The notes under the pieces are model-generated. The model was not told the DNA's origin. It was given only the letters and a program-made list of their open reading frames with translations, and did not search any database. A stretch of DNA of 6,401 nucleotides from Ardenticatenales bacterium (GTDB lineage Bacteria; Chloroflexota; Anaerolineae; Ardenticatenales; Ardenticatenaceae). A program made the position numbers and the translations under genes. The stretch spans positions 1 through 6,401 of the forward strand of contig JACCSL010000721.1 in the NCBI GenBank assembly GCA_013812995.1, read 5' to 3'. The stretch's first letter is position 1, and each line of letters opens with the position of its first letter. Positions 5,726-6,401 of the stretch are shown here, piece after piece.

Positions 5726-6401
5726 TCAGTCGGCCAGGTCGCTGGCGATCTCCAGATCCTTCTCCACGGCGGCCGTGGAGGGCAGGGGGCGGTGCATGGC
5801 ACGAAGCGGCGTGAAGCGGTTTGCCACCTCGCGGGTGTCCCGAACATTGAGCTTGTCGAAGAGGAAGGTAAATTGATCCTCCAGGGCCTGCCCGATCTTC
5901 TGCTGGCCCGCCTCGTCCATCTCCCACCACCGGCGCTTCATCGACCCAAACGCCTTCTTGCGGCTACTGTAGAGGAATTGCTCCTCGGTCATACCTTCTT
6001 TCCACTCGCTCTTCAGCTCCGCCCGGCAGTACTCGTAGGCACCGTTTTTCATCTCTTCCGGGGCGTGGTCGAAGATGATGTTCTGGAAGCCCGTCGCCAG
6101 GTGAATCTCCACCGTACCCACCTCGGGGAAGCGGTTGAAGGCTTCGGGCGGCAGGGTAGAGGCACCGTGTTGCACAGCCCCACCCAGCCCATAAGTCTCG
6201 CGCGCCTCGCGGCTCAACTCGCGGAGTGTGTCAAAGTCCACCTTGACCGCCGCCAATGTGCCATCCGGCAGGACAACGCCGCCGTGGCTCGTACCCGTCT
6301 GCACGGAAATCTTGGAGATTCCTTGCAGGTTCGGATGATAGGTCGCCAGCGTGCGGCGATAGCCCTGCATAAAAGCATGCAGCTCCGCCACGGTCGAGTT
6401 G
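5726..6401 (-). CDS. Class II fructose-bisphosphate aldolase, C-terminal part (5' end beyond window)
   Basis: Only the last 224 residues are present; the frame runs off the right edge, so the true start lies outside. An apparent GTG start at 6391 is an internal codon, since the frame is open with family-like residues (NSTVAELHAF) before it. Recognisable features are SVQTGTSHGG (32-41 of the fragment, H39) followed by VVLPDG, then VDFDTLRELS, then GGAVQHGAST (73-82, H78) and FPEVGTVEIHLATGFQNIIFDH (91-112). The two histidines are likely zinc ligands of a class II aldolase, which splits fructose 1,6-bisphosphate into glyceraldehyde 3-phosphate and dihydroxyacetone phosphate in the cytoplasm. 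The tail (about 130-224), with SRKKAFGSMKRRWWEM, belongs to the long type of this family rather than the short E. coli type. It might act on another ketose bisphosphate. It converges with the kinase gene across the palindrome. Confidence 0.82.
   Translation of the reverse strand, partial: NSTVAELHAFMQGYRRTLATYHPNLQGISKISVQTGTSHGGVVLPDGTLAAVKVDFDTLRELSREARETYGLGGAVQHGASTLPPEAFNRFPEVGTVEIHLATGFQNIIFDHAPEEMKNGAYEYCRAELKSEWKEGMTEEQFLYSSRKKAFGSMKRRWWEMDEAGQQKIGQALEDQFTFLFDKLNVRDTREVANRFTPLRAMHRPLPSTAAVEKDLEIASDLAD

Overview
The window is about 60% G+C and bacterial. The proteins look most like those of Chloroflexota (a class II aldolase of the long-tailed type, a LysE-family exporter with a PVGPIGVLCIRR signature, a HAD hydrolase of the DLDxTLLRN type). 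That assignment rests on memory of family style, not on a search, and is low to moderate confidence. No mobile-element gene, CRISPR array, rRNA or tRNA was seen.

Layout, left to right. Positions 1-146 are AT-rich, non-coding and structured: two successive hairpins, each followed by a near-identical 15-base word. A small unknown gene (143 aa) lies on the minus strand at 147-578. A 187-base divergent spacer (579-765) holds a long hairpin in the leader of that gene. On the plus strand follows a broken HAD-family hydrolase (766-1171), with a one-base insertion and apparently most of its catalytic core deleted. Its stop codon is 4 bases before the GTG start of a LysE-family exporter (1176-1790). 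Convergent to the exporter is a 79-aa acidic, disordered protein with repeated W-x(1-2)-S-D motifs (1798-2037, minus).

A probable three-gene plus-strand operon fills 2116-5639. It encodes a 289-aa all-helical protein built from three degenerate repeats of about 97 residues, an M24-family metallopeptidase (Xaa-Pro dipeptidase-like) with all five metal ligands, and a membrane sensor histidine kinase whose start overlaps the peptidase stop as ATGA. No response regulator is present in the window, so the kinase's partner is elsewhere.

The kinase converges on the 3' part of a class II fructose-bisphosphate aldolase gene (minus, running off the right edge). The short gap between them is almost filled by an 82-base nested palindrome resembling dispersed REP-like elements, which could also act as a two-way terminator.

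Functionally this looks like ordinary chromosomal territory: export, peptide turnover, signalling and glycolysis, plus three unassigned proteins. No clear new defence or mobile system was found. The points most worth a second look are the decayed HAD gene, the helical-repeat/peptidase/kinase operon, the W-x(1-2)-S-D protein and the non-coding structured repeats.
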